Made by a program: the position numbers and the translations under genes
Source: an uncultured Lachnospiraceae bacterium
GTDB lineage: Bacteria > Bacillota > Clostridia > Lachnospirales > Lachnospiraceae
Length of the DNA stretch: 64,000 bases
Reading direction: 5' to 3'
NCBI GenBank assembly: GCA_946554445.1
Contig: CAMNSD010000004.1
Location: 99,889-163,888, forward strand
The notes under the pieces: model-generated
The model's input: the letters and a program-made list of their open reading frames with translations, nothing else
What the model was told of the DNA's origin: nothing
Databases searched by the model: none
In this document: positions 25,527 through 34,629 of the stretch, piece after piece
Numbering within the stretch: position 1 is the first letter of the stretch
Layout of the letters: each line of letters starts with the position of its first letter

Positions 25527-28220
25527 ATGTTGAAACGAATTCATCGATTTATGAAAAAATTGTTTTCCCCACAGCTGGAATTTCACGAGCGGCTTCTGCG
25601 CATGGTTCTGTCCCTGGTATTTGCCGCTTCCGTAATCGGTACGGGACGTGTCGCATTGGGCGCTGATTCCAGGATACTTATGGCACTGATCCCGATGTGT
25701 GTTCTCTCCGCTCTCTCCATCTGGATTGTGGTGGAATGCCGTAATGCCAGACTGGCGTCCTGGCTGCTGATCATCGGCACGAATGTAATCCTTTTCCCGT
25801 TTCTTTTTATCTTAAGCGGCGGGATAGACAGCGGTACGCCCATATGGTTCGTGCTGGGGCTCATCTATATTTTCCTGCTCTTTGAGGGGAAATCCTTCTG
25901 GCTCGCCATGCTCTTATCCGCCGCCTCTTTTTTGATAACATACATAACGGCCTATTTTTATCCGAATCTCATACCGCCTGTGGAACGTTTCTACACCTTC
26001 ACAGACTCCTACGTGACGCTGTTGTTTATCAGCTGCTTCATCGGTATCCTTTTAAAAATCCAATCGAAGACTTACGATCAGGAAAAGAAGCTGGCGGAAG
26101 AACAGAAAGCGGAAGTGGAGCAGATTGCCCACTCCAAAGATGCTTTCTTTACCAATATGAGTCATGAGATCCGCACTCCTATCAACACGATCATCGGTCT
26201 CAACGAAATGATTCTCAGGGAGGATATCTCCGATGAAATCGCGGAAAACGCCATCAATATACAAAACGCCAGTAAGATGCTCCTCACCATTATCAACGAC
26301 ATCCTGGATCTATCCAAGCTGGAATCCGGCAAAATGGAGATTATCCCCAGCCAATACGAAATCAGTTCCATGTTCAGCGATCTGGTCAACCTGATCTGGG
26401 TTCGGGCACATCAAAAAGATTTGGAATTTAAAGTAGACATTGATCCAGAGATTCCCTCCATGCTCTACGGTGATGAGGTTCGGATCAAACAGATTATTAC
26501 CAATATGTTGACCAATGCAGTCAAATATACAGACAGCGGTTCTGTCACACTGCGCGCAAAGGGAGAGCGCATCGCTGCCGACCAGATTCTGCTGCGTATC
26601 AGTGTGGAAGATACCGGTATGGGCATCCGCAAGGAGAATCTGGACAATCTCTTCCGCTCTTTCAAGCGCGTGGACGAATCCGATACCCGCAGCATAGAAG
26701 GCACCGGTCTTGGACTCAACATCTCCAAACAGCTGATCGAGATGATGGGCGGAAAAATCACCGTGGACAGCGTATATCACAAGGGATCTGTTTTTACCAT
26801 AGAGATCCGGCAGCGTATCGTCAATGTACGTCCTATCGGCGTCATTAATTTTGCCGCCCAGAAACAGCTAAGACACCGCACCCGCTATAAACAGAGTTTC
26901 ACCGCACCGGATGCCAGAATCCTGGTAGTGGACGATAACACCATGAATCTGATGGTGGTTGTGAAACTGCTCCGGGATACTAAAGTAAAGGTGGATACTG
27001 TGGAAAGCGGCCGGGAATGTCTGAAAAAGACTGCCGAGAACGCATATCATGTCATCCTGATGGATCACATGATGCCGGAGATGGACGGGGAAGCCGCCCT
27101 CCATGCCATCCGCAGTCAGACCAGGGGATTCTGTCAGAAAACACCTGTGATTGCCCTGACCGCCAACGTCATGACCGGCGCAGAACAGATTTACCGCAAT
27201 ATGGGCTTCGATGGTTATCTTGCCAAACCCATCAATGCCGCCCTGCTGGAGGCCAGCCTCATAAAATATCTGCCCCCAGAGCTAATCGAATATATGGCGG
27301 AAGACACCGATTCGGACGCTGAGGATGCCAACGCTGTGAATCAGGTTTTCTCTGCCCGGAAACGTAAGATTGCCATCACGGCAGACTGCATCTGTGATTT
27401 GCCCAAAGACCTGTTGGAGCGCTACCAGATTCGTCTCATGTACTGCTACGTCCACACAAAAGAAGGCCGCTTCTGCGACCTCTTTGAAATCTCTTCCGAC
27501 AGTCTGCTGCCCTATCTGCAGACGGAAGGCAACTATGCCCATTCCTCTACGGCAGATCCTGCGGAATACGAATATTTCTTTGCTGAGTCCCTGGCTGAAG
27601 CGGAACATGTGATTCACATCACTGCCACCATCAGCTTGAGCGGCGCCTATCCCAATGCCACTCAGGCCAGCCGGAGTTTTGATAATGTGACCGTGATAGA
27701 CTCCGCCCATATCAGCAGCGGACACGGCCTGATGGTACTCTATGCCGCCATGCTGGCAGAGGAAGGCAAGAGCGTCCAGGAAATCTGTGATGCCCTGGAC
27801 GAATACAGGACGCGTGTATTCTCCAACTTCCTGGTGCCCAGCACGCAAACCCTCTACCGCAATGGCAAAGTAAACAGTATCGTCCACAAACTCTGCACCG
27901 GCCTGAACCTCCATCCGGTTCTCGCCATGTCCAAAAATAAATTAAAACTTTGGAAAATCGAGGCCGGCAATATGCATCGGGTGAACAGTCAGTATGTCCG
28001 TAAACTTTTAAAACACAGCAGGCAGATTGACTCCCGCCTGCTCATCCTCACCTACGCCGGATGTAGTGTGCGTCAGATTGATGAAATTCTGGCCGAGGTG
28101 GAAAAATACATAAAATTTGACAAAATTATTCTGCAAAAAGCCTCCGCTACCGTATCCAGCAACTGCGGTATCGGCACCTTTGGCCTGATGTTTGCAAGGA
28201 AACCGGCCGAGCAGAAATAA
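25527..28220 (+). CDS. Hybrid histidine kinase fused to a DegV lipid-binding domain
   Basis: An 897-residue fusion. Residues 24-180 hold about six membrane helices. The kinase core has H213 in SHEIRTPINTI, NMLTNAVKYTDSG, DTGMGI and GTGLGL. A receiver (about 463-580) has D513 in LMDHMMPEMDG and the AKP lysine. After an acidic linker, residues 613-892 form a complete DegV fold: ITADCICDLPKDLL, AHSSTADPAEY, ATISLSGAYPNA, VIDSAHISSGHGLMVLYAAM and GIGTFGLMF. The usual GGRI-type turn is NGKV. DegV proteins bind fatty acids, so lipid sensing is inferred. The start is 21 bases after the previous kinase stop. The frame is continuous, with no stop between the parts. Confidence 0.92.
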   Translation: MLKRIHRFMKKLFSPQLEFHERLLRMVLSLVFAASVIGTGRVALGADSRILMALIPMCVLSALSIWIVVECRNARLASWLLIIGTNVILFPFLFILSGGIDSGTPIWFVLGLIYIFLLFEGKSFWLAMLLSAASFLITYITAYFYPNLIPPVERFYTFTDSYVTLLFISCFIGILLKIQSKTYDQEKKLAEEQKAEVEQIAHSKDAFFTNMSHEIRTPINTIIGLNEMILREDISDEIAENAINIQNASKMLLTIINDILDLSKLESGKMEIIPSQYEISSMFSDLVNLIWVRAHQKDLEFKVDIDPEIPSMLYGDEVRIKQIITNMLTNAVKYTDSGSVTLRAKGERIAADQILLRISVEDTGMGIRKENLDNLFRSFKRVDESDTRSIEGTGLGLNISKQLIEMMGGKITVDSVYHKGSVFTIEIRQRIVNVRPIGVINFAAQKQLRHRTRYKQSFTAPDARILVVDDNTMNLMVVVKLLRDTKVKVDTVESGRECLKKTAENAYHVILMDHMMPEMDGEAALHAIRSQTRGFCQKTPVIALTANVMTGAEQIYRNMGFDGYLAKPINAALLEASLIKYLPPELIEYMAEDTDSDAEDANAVNQVFSARKRKIAITADCICDLPKDLLERYQIRLMYCYVHTKEGRFCDLFEISSDSLLPYLQTEGNYAHSSTADPAEYEYFFAESLAEAEHVIHITATISLSGAYPNATQASRSFDNVTVIDSAHISSGHGLMVLYAAMLAEEGKSVQEICDALDEYRTRVFSNFLVPSTQTLYRNGKVNSIVHKLCTGLNLHPVLAMSKNKLKLWKIEAGNMHRVNSQYVRKLLKHSRQIDSRLLILTYAGCSVRQIDEILAEVEKYIKFDKIILQKASATVSSNCGIGTFGLMFARKPAEQK

Positions 28221-28268
28221 TCAGTCCTCCATGACTTTCCGATACTGCTCTTCAGCCTGTTCCACGGA

Positions 28269-30899
28269 CTATTTCTCCATCCTTAAAACTTCCTCTGCTG
28301 GCATAGCACCAGCCGCCTCAGCTATCGGAAGCGTTTGTGCCTTCTGAAAGGACACGGTCACCGTAAACAGATCAGCATCTGTCTCTACGGTCAATTCGCC
28401 GCCGCAGGCCTGAGTGAAACTCTTGGCAATGGACAAACCAAGTCCGCTGCCGCCGTCCGTGCGGCTCTCATCGCCGCGCACAAAACGCTCGGTAAAGTCT
28501 TTGGTGCTTTTCAGTTCCACACTGGATGTATTTTTCATGCGTACAACAACACGTTCCATTTCCTCGGTGAGCGTCAGATAAATCCTGGAACCCTCCAAAG
28601 AATAGTGTAAGGCATTCTGCAGCAGATTCTGGAACACCCGGTAAAGTCTCTGACCATCAGCCACCACCGGCATAGGCACCTCCGGAATCGCCAGCTTCAT
28701 CGTAAAGCTGCTCTGCTCAATCTGTGCATTCATATCCGCCAACGTCTGCCGCAGCAGTTTTCCCATATCCAGAACTTCCATCTGAATGGGCAGCTGCCCG
28801 GAGGTAGCCTTGCTCACCTCAAACACATCCTGCACAATATTTCTCAAGCGCTCAGACTTTTCTCCCAGAATCTGGATAAATTCCTTCACATGTTCCGGCA
28901 GATCCTGCTCTTGCCTGAGCAGTTCCACATAGCTGATGATGGAAGTTAACGGTGTCTTGATATCATGGGACACATTGGTCACCAGATCCACCTTCATACG
29001 CTCGCTCTTCACCTGTTCCCGCAGCGCCGTCTCCATGCCCTTCTGAATCTCGTTCAGGTTCTTCGCGGCCTCCTGTAAATCCGTATCTGCAGCCAACTGC
29101 AAATCCTCGGTCAGATTTCCTTCTCGCACCGCCTGAATCTGATCGGAAAGGGCGCCGATATCTTCCGCCAGCCGGCGGTTTTTACGAAGCGTCACGATAT
29201 CAAGAATCATAAATCCCAGAAACACACCTAAGAATACAATGCCCATTATCACTACGACTACAACAAAACTATCAACGCCGCTGCCGTACATCCATTCATA
29301 ATACCAATCACTCCATGCGCCGCCATACCCATAATAATCATAGGCTTCCATACAATCCGCGGCCGTCCCGCACAGCAGACACAGAACCGAACCGACTGTC
29401 CCGGCAAACATCAATATGACAAGTTCAATCACCACTCTGATCCGCTGTCTGCGTACCAGCCGTTTTTGCAGCGGGTATTTAAGGTCTTTCCTCTTCAGCA
29501 TATCGAAAAGTGGTTTCTTCTGATTCTTTCTGTTGCCTTTCCAGTCCAGAACGGCCAGATAAAAGAGCCAGAAAAAAGCAGCCAGATACGCACCGGCCCG
29601 GAACATCCGGGATATCTCATAGGTAATGTCCCCGCTCCAGCAATAATAGGAAGAAAAACCATTCTCGATTTTCCAGCAGGCTTCCGACAGCACACCCACG
29701 CTATTGCCTGCCAGTATAAGCAGGATAAACAGGAATAAAAAGACTTTCACTTCCAGATACACTTTACCTGACAAATCTGCGATTTTCTGATCTGCCAGCC
29801 GTTTACTCTTATACAGCAGCAAGGAAAGCACTAATAATATAACGGACGCTATTAAATATCCACAGATTTCCTGGAACTCCCTGTGCATGACTGTCCTGGT
29901 CAATTTCATATAGTAGAGTCTGCCGCCATACTGGTCCACGCCATATCCACCGTAATCTCCCACCAGATAAAGCTGTGGATTCTTCGCCACGGCGATAAAT
30001 ACCCTGGCCTCTTTGGCTGATTCTCCCAATGTAAAATTCGCATAGCCTGGCACATACCAGAGACTGTCATCCCCATAGATGCCATCCCCGTACACATCTA
30101 CTTCCCGGCCATCCTTCACAATCCTCACTTTGCCATCGTCTTCCCGATTATACCAAAGAGAAAAATTATACTCCTCCAACGGAAGCACCGTGCCAAAATC
30201 AGATCCGTCCCATTCCTTCCCGGTCTGTTCTTCATAACCTTCGATGTTGGAATAAAGCAGTTTATCCTGATACACCACTGCATAACGGATGTTTTTATTA
30301 TGCGCCATATCGGCCATGTAATCATTCAACGCCTTTTCTTCGTCGTAGTTTTCAGCGTACCACTCATCGTAGGAACCATCATAAAAACCACCGTAGTAAT
30401 CATTATAATATTGTTCCAGTTCCTCCGGATCAAGCCCGTACTCCGAGGCAATCGCCGTACGCTCTTCCGCCTGGTGTCTCAACCGATCTTCCACCACTTC
30501 CTGATAATCATCCCCATAAGCAGGATCCGCTGCCTCTTCTATCACTACTTCTTCCGCCACGGCCGTCATAGGCGCCCCATTGAGAGCCTGGTCAAGCCAT
30601 CCCGTATACCCGCCAAAGCCGCTGTCATAATATCCATAGTCGTTGGAAAATGTCACAGCTTCGCCGCTGGTCCAGCCTTTGCCGCCGGTAGCCACACTGA
30701 TCAGGTCGGACAGTCGTTCGCTGACCAGCCACCTGAACTCCTCGCTCTCCTGATAATCTATCTGATTTTGAAAAGCCTGGCCGCCCAGCGCGAAATACAG
30801 CGAAACCGCCGGAATCAGATTCACGAATAACATGGTCATACCAATAAAAAATACTGCAAAACTGCATATTACCTTACCTTTTTTCCATCTTGTACCCAA
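28269..30899 (-). CDS. Sensor histidine kinase with large D/Y/G-rich outer region
   Basis: An 876-residue membrane kinase. One N-terminal helix (about 10-38) is followed by an outer region to about residue 345, rich in Asp, Gly and Tyr, with runs such as EQYYNDYYGGFYDGSYDEWY. Four further membrane helices follow (345-362, 385-405, 435-455, 487-515). A second outer loop (DYYGYGGAWSDWYYEWMYG) and a last helix lead into HAMP-like and kinase domains: H645 in NVSHDIKTPLTSI, NLLQNALHYS and GSGLGLSIAKS. The start is TTG at 30899, overlapping the upstream regulator gene by 26 bases, so the pair is coupled. Acidic aromatic outer regions can bind metal or cationic peptides; that is speculation. Confidence 0.9.
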   Translation of the reverse strand: MGTRWKKGKVICSFAVFFIGMTMLFVNLIPAVSLYFALGGQAFQNQIDYQESEEFRWLVSERLSDLISVATGGKGWTSGEAVTFSNDYGYYDSGFGGYTGWLDQALNGAPMTAVAEEVVIEEAADPAYGDDYQEVVEDRLRHQAEERTAIASEYGLDPEELEQYYNDYYGGFYDGSYDEWYAENYDEEKALNDYMADMAHNKNIRYAVVYQDKLLYSNIEGYEEQTGKEWDGSDFGTVLPLEEYNFSLWYNREDDGKVRIVKDGREVDVYGDGIYGDDSLWYVPGYANFTLGESAKEARVFIAVAKNPQLYLVGDYGGYGVDQYGGRLYYMKLTRTVMHREFQEICGYLIASVILLVLSLLLYKSKRLADQKIADLSGKVYLEVKVFLFLFILLILAGNSVGVLSEACWKIENGFSSYYCWSGDITYEISRMFRAGAYLAAFFWLFYLAVLDWKGNRKNQKKPLFDMLKRKDLKYPLQKRLVRRQRIRVVIELVILMFAGTVGSVLCLLCGTAADCMEAYDYYGYGGAWSDWYYEWMYGSGVDSFVVVVVIMGIVFLGVFLGFMILDIVTLRKNRRLAEDIGALSDQIQAVREGNLTEDLQLAADTDLQEAAKNLNEIQKGMETALREQVKSERMKVDLVTNVSHDIKTPLTSIISYVELLRQEQDLPEHVKEFIQILGEKSERLRNIVQDVFEVSKATSGQLPIQMEVLDMGKLLRQTLADMNAQIEQSSFTMKLAIPEVPMPVVADGQRLYRVFQNLLQNALHYSLEGSRIYLTLTEEMERVVVRMKNTSSVELKSTKDFTERFVRGDESRTDGGSGLGLSIAKSFTQACGGELTVETDADLFTVTVSFQKAQTLPIAEAAGAMPAEEVLRMEK

Positions 30900-31572
30900 T
30901 GCCCCACACCACCTTTATATATTCTGGCTCTTTTGGATTCAGTTCGATTTTTTCCCTGATATGGCGAATGTGTACCATCACGGTGTTCTCTGGCGCGAAA
31001 GACGGTTCTTCCCAGACTCTCTCATAAATCTCCTCCGCTGGAAAGATTCTTCCCCTGTTTTTCATGAGAAGTTCCATGATCTTGGTCTCTGTGGCAGTCA
31101 GCTTCACCGGCTCCCCGTCCACATAAAGCGTGCGCTCCTGCAGGCGATAGCAAAGTCTGCCATTGACAATCTCATCTTCCTCGTGCTGTGCATGGATGCC
31201 GCCAAGCATCGTATATCTGCGAAGCTGGCTTTTCACCCGGGCCGCCAACTCCTGGGGATTGAAAGGTTTGGACACATAATCGTCCGCTCCCATGGACAGG
31301 CCCAGAATCTTGTCCGTATCCTCCGTCTTGGCGCTCAAGACAATAATAGGCAGATTCTTCCTTTCCCGAATCTTCATCATGGCGGAAAGCCCGTCCAGCT
31401 TGGGCATCATCACATCCATGATGATCAGCTGCACCGATTGCTCTCCCAGAATCCGCAATGCCTCCATGCCGTCATACGCCTTAAGCACACGATACCCTTC
31501 CTTTTCCAGAAGAAGGGCTATGGCCCGCACAATCTCCCTGTCGTCATCCACCACCAGTACACATTCGTTCAT
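30874..31572 (-). CDS. OmpR-family response regulator
   Basis: A 232-residue DNA-binding regulator. The receiver begins ECVLVVDDDREIVRAIALLL and has its phosphorylated Asp in LIIMDVMMPKLDG, then KPFNPQEL. A winged-helix output follows: LTATETKIMELLMKNRGRIF, ENTVMVHIRHIREKIE, VWGIGYKMEK. GAGG precedes the ATG at 31572. It overlaps and is coupled to the kinase gene at 28269-30899, so the two form a standard two-component pair. Target genes are not evident. Confidence 0.93.
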   Translation of the reverse strand: MNECVLVVDDDREIVRAIALLLEKEGYRVLKAYDGMEALRILGEQSVQLIIMDVMMPKLDGLSAMMKIRERKNLPIIVLSAKTEDTDKILGLSMGADDYVSKPFNPQELAARVKSQLRRYTMLGGIHAQHEEDEIVNGRLCYRLQERTLYVDGEPVKLTATETKIMELLMKNRGRIFPAEEIYERVWEEPSFAPENTVMVHIRHIREKIELNPKEPEYIKVVWGIGYKMEKR

Positions 31573-31661
31573 TGTTAAAACCTCACTTTTCCTTAAGCCT
31601 GTTGCCATCATAAAGGAAGTTCCTTACAAAATCCCATGGGATTTCTTATAAATATCTTAAC

Positions 31662-34622
31662 TTATTCTCTCTTCGCCTGCTCCAGAAATGCAGCCACATC
31701 TTCCGGTATCCCCTCCAGCAGATAATTCTTTTCCCCAGTCTTTCCCACCGGGCTCTCCATATAGTCCTGCCGCAGTTCCTCCGCCGCCAGCATCACCTCT
31801 TCCCGCAGCTCCCTGGCGGAGACTCTGACTGCCCCGGCGCCCATGATGATCAGCTGTTCCAGTCCATCTGATGTGGCCACTCGCACACGATACTTCCGAT
31901 TCATCGCATGGGCTACTTTCTCAATATATTGGTCGGCCGTCTCCGCCTCCTTTGTGTAGACCACGTCAATATTATGATACCGCACCACACTACCGGGATT
32001 CCCCTTCACCTTATAGGCATCAAACACAAGGATCAGCCGCATCTTACGGTACGCCTGATAATTGCTTAGGATATCCATCAGTCTGCCCCTGGCGCCATCC
32101 AGACTGGTTCTGGCCAGTTCCTGCAGTTCTTCCCAGGCAAAGATGATATTATAACCATCTACCAGCAGGTATTCTTCCTGTGGCTTCGTCTGGCCTTTGT
32201 ATTTCGTATCGGATTCCCCGGAAGAACGGATTGTCTTCGCCCAGCCCTGCTTCGTCCTTTCCCGGGAACCATAGGTACGGTTAAAGATCTCCTCTATCTC
32301 TTCCTGCCCGATAAAATCCTCGGCAGTGCTGGAGGTATCAACGCCCCTTCTTCTGGCATATCTGGCCGCAAAACTCTCCGCTGATTCTTCTGCACTTCCG
32401 GGTGCATATGCACTTCCAGGTTCTCCATACGCTCCCTGGCTGGATTGACTGATTTGGTCAGTATCCTCTCCATAAACCGTCCCATCCCACAGTCTCCAGC
32501 CCTTAGTCAGAGCAGATTCCAAATGCATATATGATTCCACCTGATTCCACTCCACCACGAAACCCGCGCCATGGGCACAGAACACAGAACCACAGGGATT
32601 ATCCGTATCACGCTCCGCTTCATAGCCCATCTTTTCAATGACTTCTGCCGCATTATGACAGGGCTCATAACCTTTTAATACGGTAGTCATCCGCCCTTTT
32701 CCGCCGGAATAGGCCAGAAGCTTCGCCTGATATCCACCCATCTCGGATACCGGCACCGTACCTGTAAGAATCGCATACTCGCCTTCCGTCTCCGGGGTGC
32801 CAAAGTTCCCTGACCTGGCCTGCATATCCGTCATGGCGCGTCCGATCAATGCCGCCGGCACTTCAATCCGGAAGGTATAGACTGGCTCTAACAGTACGCT
32901 CCGGGCCTGACAGAGTCCCTGCCTGATGGCCCGATAAGTAGCCTGTCTGAAATCCCCGCCCTCCGTATGCTTCAAATGGGCTTTCCCGGCTGCCAGAGTA
33001 ATCTGCATATCCGTGATTGGTGAACCGGTCAGCACGCCCAGATGCTCCTTTTCTTCCAGATGTGTCAAAATCAGCCGCTGCCAGTTTTTATCCAGTTTAT
33101 CCTCACTGCACCGACTATGGAACTGCAGCCCGCTGCCCCGCTCCCCCGGTTCCAGAATCAGATGCACCTCCGCATAATGCCTGAGCGGTTCAAAGTGGCC
33201 TACGCCCTCCACTACATCAGCGATGGTTTCCTTATAGACAATGCTTCCCTCGTCAAATGCCACCTCTACACCGAACCGTTCCAGGATCAGGTTCCGCAAA
33301 ATCTCAATCTGCACCTCTCCCATGAGCTGTGCGTGAATCTCACCAACCTGCTCTTTCCAGACAATATGAAGCTGGGGTTCCTCCTCTTCTAGTTGACATA
33401 ACATATTATACATACGATGTACGTCGCTTCCCGCTGGCAGGACAATGCGATACGTCATGACCGGTTCCAAGAATGGTACTGTATCCTCCTGCTCGGCACC
33501 AAGTCCCTGTCCGCAGAAAGTCCGCACCGGCCCCGCCAGGGCACAGATGCTCCCGGCAGATACTTCCTGCTCTATCGTGTATTTTTCACCACCATACAAT
33601 CTTATCTGATCAACCTTTTCCTCTACGTTGGCATCTACTTTTGCCTCCAAGCCGGCATCCCTGCCTGCCTCCGCTCTCAACCTGACATCTTTATCTGCAT
33701 CCATACCCCTGTCCCGCCTGGAAACACCGATCATCTGCTTCACCTTCAGGCTGCCGCCGGTCACCTTGATATGGGTAAGCCTGACGCCCTGGGCATCCCG
33801 TGTGATTTTAAACACCCTCGCCCCAAAATCCGCGCCATAAGAGGGCATACGGGTGTAGCTGGAAAGCCCGTCCAGAAACGTTTCTACTCCATCTCCTTTG
33901 AGAGCAGAACCAAAGAAACAAGGAAAAAGCTTCCGCTTGGCAATCAAATCTTTTATCTCTTCCTCAGTAATGGGCAGCCCACTATCTGAATCCGTTCTCT
34001 CTGTCTGTCCTCCCGGATACCGTCTCTCCTGATGCTGTCCCTCCGCACTGTTCTGTCTCTCTACGCGTTCCAGATATTTCTCCAGCAATTCTTCATCACA
34101 TACCGCCACATTCTCATAAAACGAAGCCATCTCTTCCGCATTCCGGCACACAAAAGATACGCACCGCTCGTCCAGACTCTTCTGAAGTTCTGCAAGCAGT
34201 GCGTCCGCCTCCGTTCCCGGCTGGTCCATTTTATTAATAAAAAGAAACACTGGAACTTGATAGCGTTCCAGCAGTTTCCAGAGTGTCAGCGTATGTCCCT
34301 GCACACCGTCTGCACCGCTTATAATCAACACCGCATAGTCCAGCACCTGCAAAGTACGCTCCATCTCCGCCGCAAAATCCACATGTCCAGGGGTATCCAA
34401 TAGCGTAACTTTCATATCCCGCCAATTAAATAATGCCTGTTTCGAAAAGATAGTGATGCCCCGCTCCCGCTCCTGCCTGTCCGTATCCAGAAAGGCATCC
34501 TTATGGTCCACGCGCCCCAGTCTGCGTATCATACCGCTTCTATAAAGAATCTGTTCCGCCAATGTCGTCTTACCCGCATCCACATGGGCCAGGACACCCA
34601 ACACCAATTTCTTATCACTCAT
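31662..34622 (-). CDS. TetM/EF-G-like GTPase fused to a Rae1/YacP NYN nuclease
   Basis: A 986-residue fusion. The N-terminal 700 residues follow the ribosomal-protection GTPase plan: AHVDAGKTT (12-20), RGITIFSKQ, DTPGHVDF (76-83), NKMD (130-133), then EF-G domains II to V, with IVYKETIADVVEGVGHFEPL. Charged low-complexity inserts lie at about 185-215 and 302-340. A disordered linker (about 710-815) leads to a YacP/Rae1 endonuclease domain: LLVDGYNIIFAWEELQELA, LILVFDAYKVKG, YTKEAETADQYIEK and VATSDGLEQLIIMGAGAVR, with Asp at 822, 868, 897 and 919. Rae1 cuts mRNA in the ribosomal A site, where TetM-type factors also bind. A housekeeping ribosome-rescue role is inferred. It follows cobS by seven bases. 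Confidence 0.88.
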   Translation of the reverse strand: MSDKKLVLGVLAHVDAGKTTLAEQILYRSGMIRRLGRVDHKDAFLDTDRQERERGITIFSKQALFNWRDMKVTLLDTPGHVDFAAEMERTLQVLDYAVLIISGADGVQGHTLTLWKLLERYQVPVFLFINKMDQPGTEADALLAELQKSLDERCVSFVCRNAEEMASFYENVAVCDEELLEKYLERVERQNSAEGQHQERRYPGGQTERTDSDSGLPITEEEIKDLIAKRKLFPCFFGSALKGDGVETFLDGLSSYTRMPSYGADFGARVFKITRDAQGVRLTHIKVTGGSLKVKQMIGVSRRDRGMDADKDVRLRAEAGRDAGLEAKVDANVEEKVDQIRLYGGEKYTIEQEVSAGSICALAGPVRTFCGQGLGAEQEDTVPFLEPVMTYRIVLPAGSDVHRMYNMLCQLEEEEPQLHIVWKEQVGEIHAQLMGEVQIEILRNLILERFGVEVAFDEGSIVYKETIADVVEGVGHFEPLRHYAEVHLILEPGERGSGLQFHSRCSEDKLDKNWQRLILTHLEEKEHLGVLTGSPITDMQITLAAGKAHLKHTEGGDFRQATYRAIRQGLCQARSVLLEPVYTFRIEVPAALIGRAMTDMQARSGNFGTPETEGEYAILTGTVPVSEMGGYQAKLLAYSGGKGRMTTVLKGYEPCHNAAEVIEKMGYEAERDTDNPCGSVFCAHGAGFVVEWNQVESYMHLESALTKGWRLWDGTVYGEDTDQISQSSQGAYGEPGSAYAPGSAEESAESFAARYARRRGVDTSSTAEDFIGQEEIEEIFNRTYGSRERTKQGWAKTIRSSGESDTKYKGQTKPQEEYLLVDGYNIIFAWEELQELARTSLDGARGRLMDILSNYQAYRKMRLILVFDAYKVKGNPGSVVRYHNIDVVYTKEAETADQYIEKVAHAMNRKYRVRVATSDGLEQLIIMGAGAVRVSARELREEVMLAAEELRQDYMESPVGKTGEKNYLLEGIPEDVAAFLEQAKRE

Positions 34623-34629
34623 ACCACAA

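Noticed and set aside
25527..28220. DegV part as an assembly or frameshift artefact
   Set aside because: The receiver, acidic linker and DegV domain lie in one frame with no stop, and codon use is even across the join, so a real fusion is the simpler reading.
28221..28268. Tiny frame between the DegV kinase and the opposed sensor kinase
   Set aside because: It encodes about 14 residues (VEQAEEQYRKVMED) with no ribosome site; too short to support.
30832..31578. Plus-strand ORF of 248 codons opposite the OmpR-type regulator
   Set aside because: Shadow of a conserved regulator; no ribosome site and no domain.
31662..34622. Acquired tetracycline-resistance gene
   Set aside because: The N-terminal part resembles TetM, but the inserts, C-terminal nuclease and housekeeping neighbours, without mobile elements, argue for a native translation factor.
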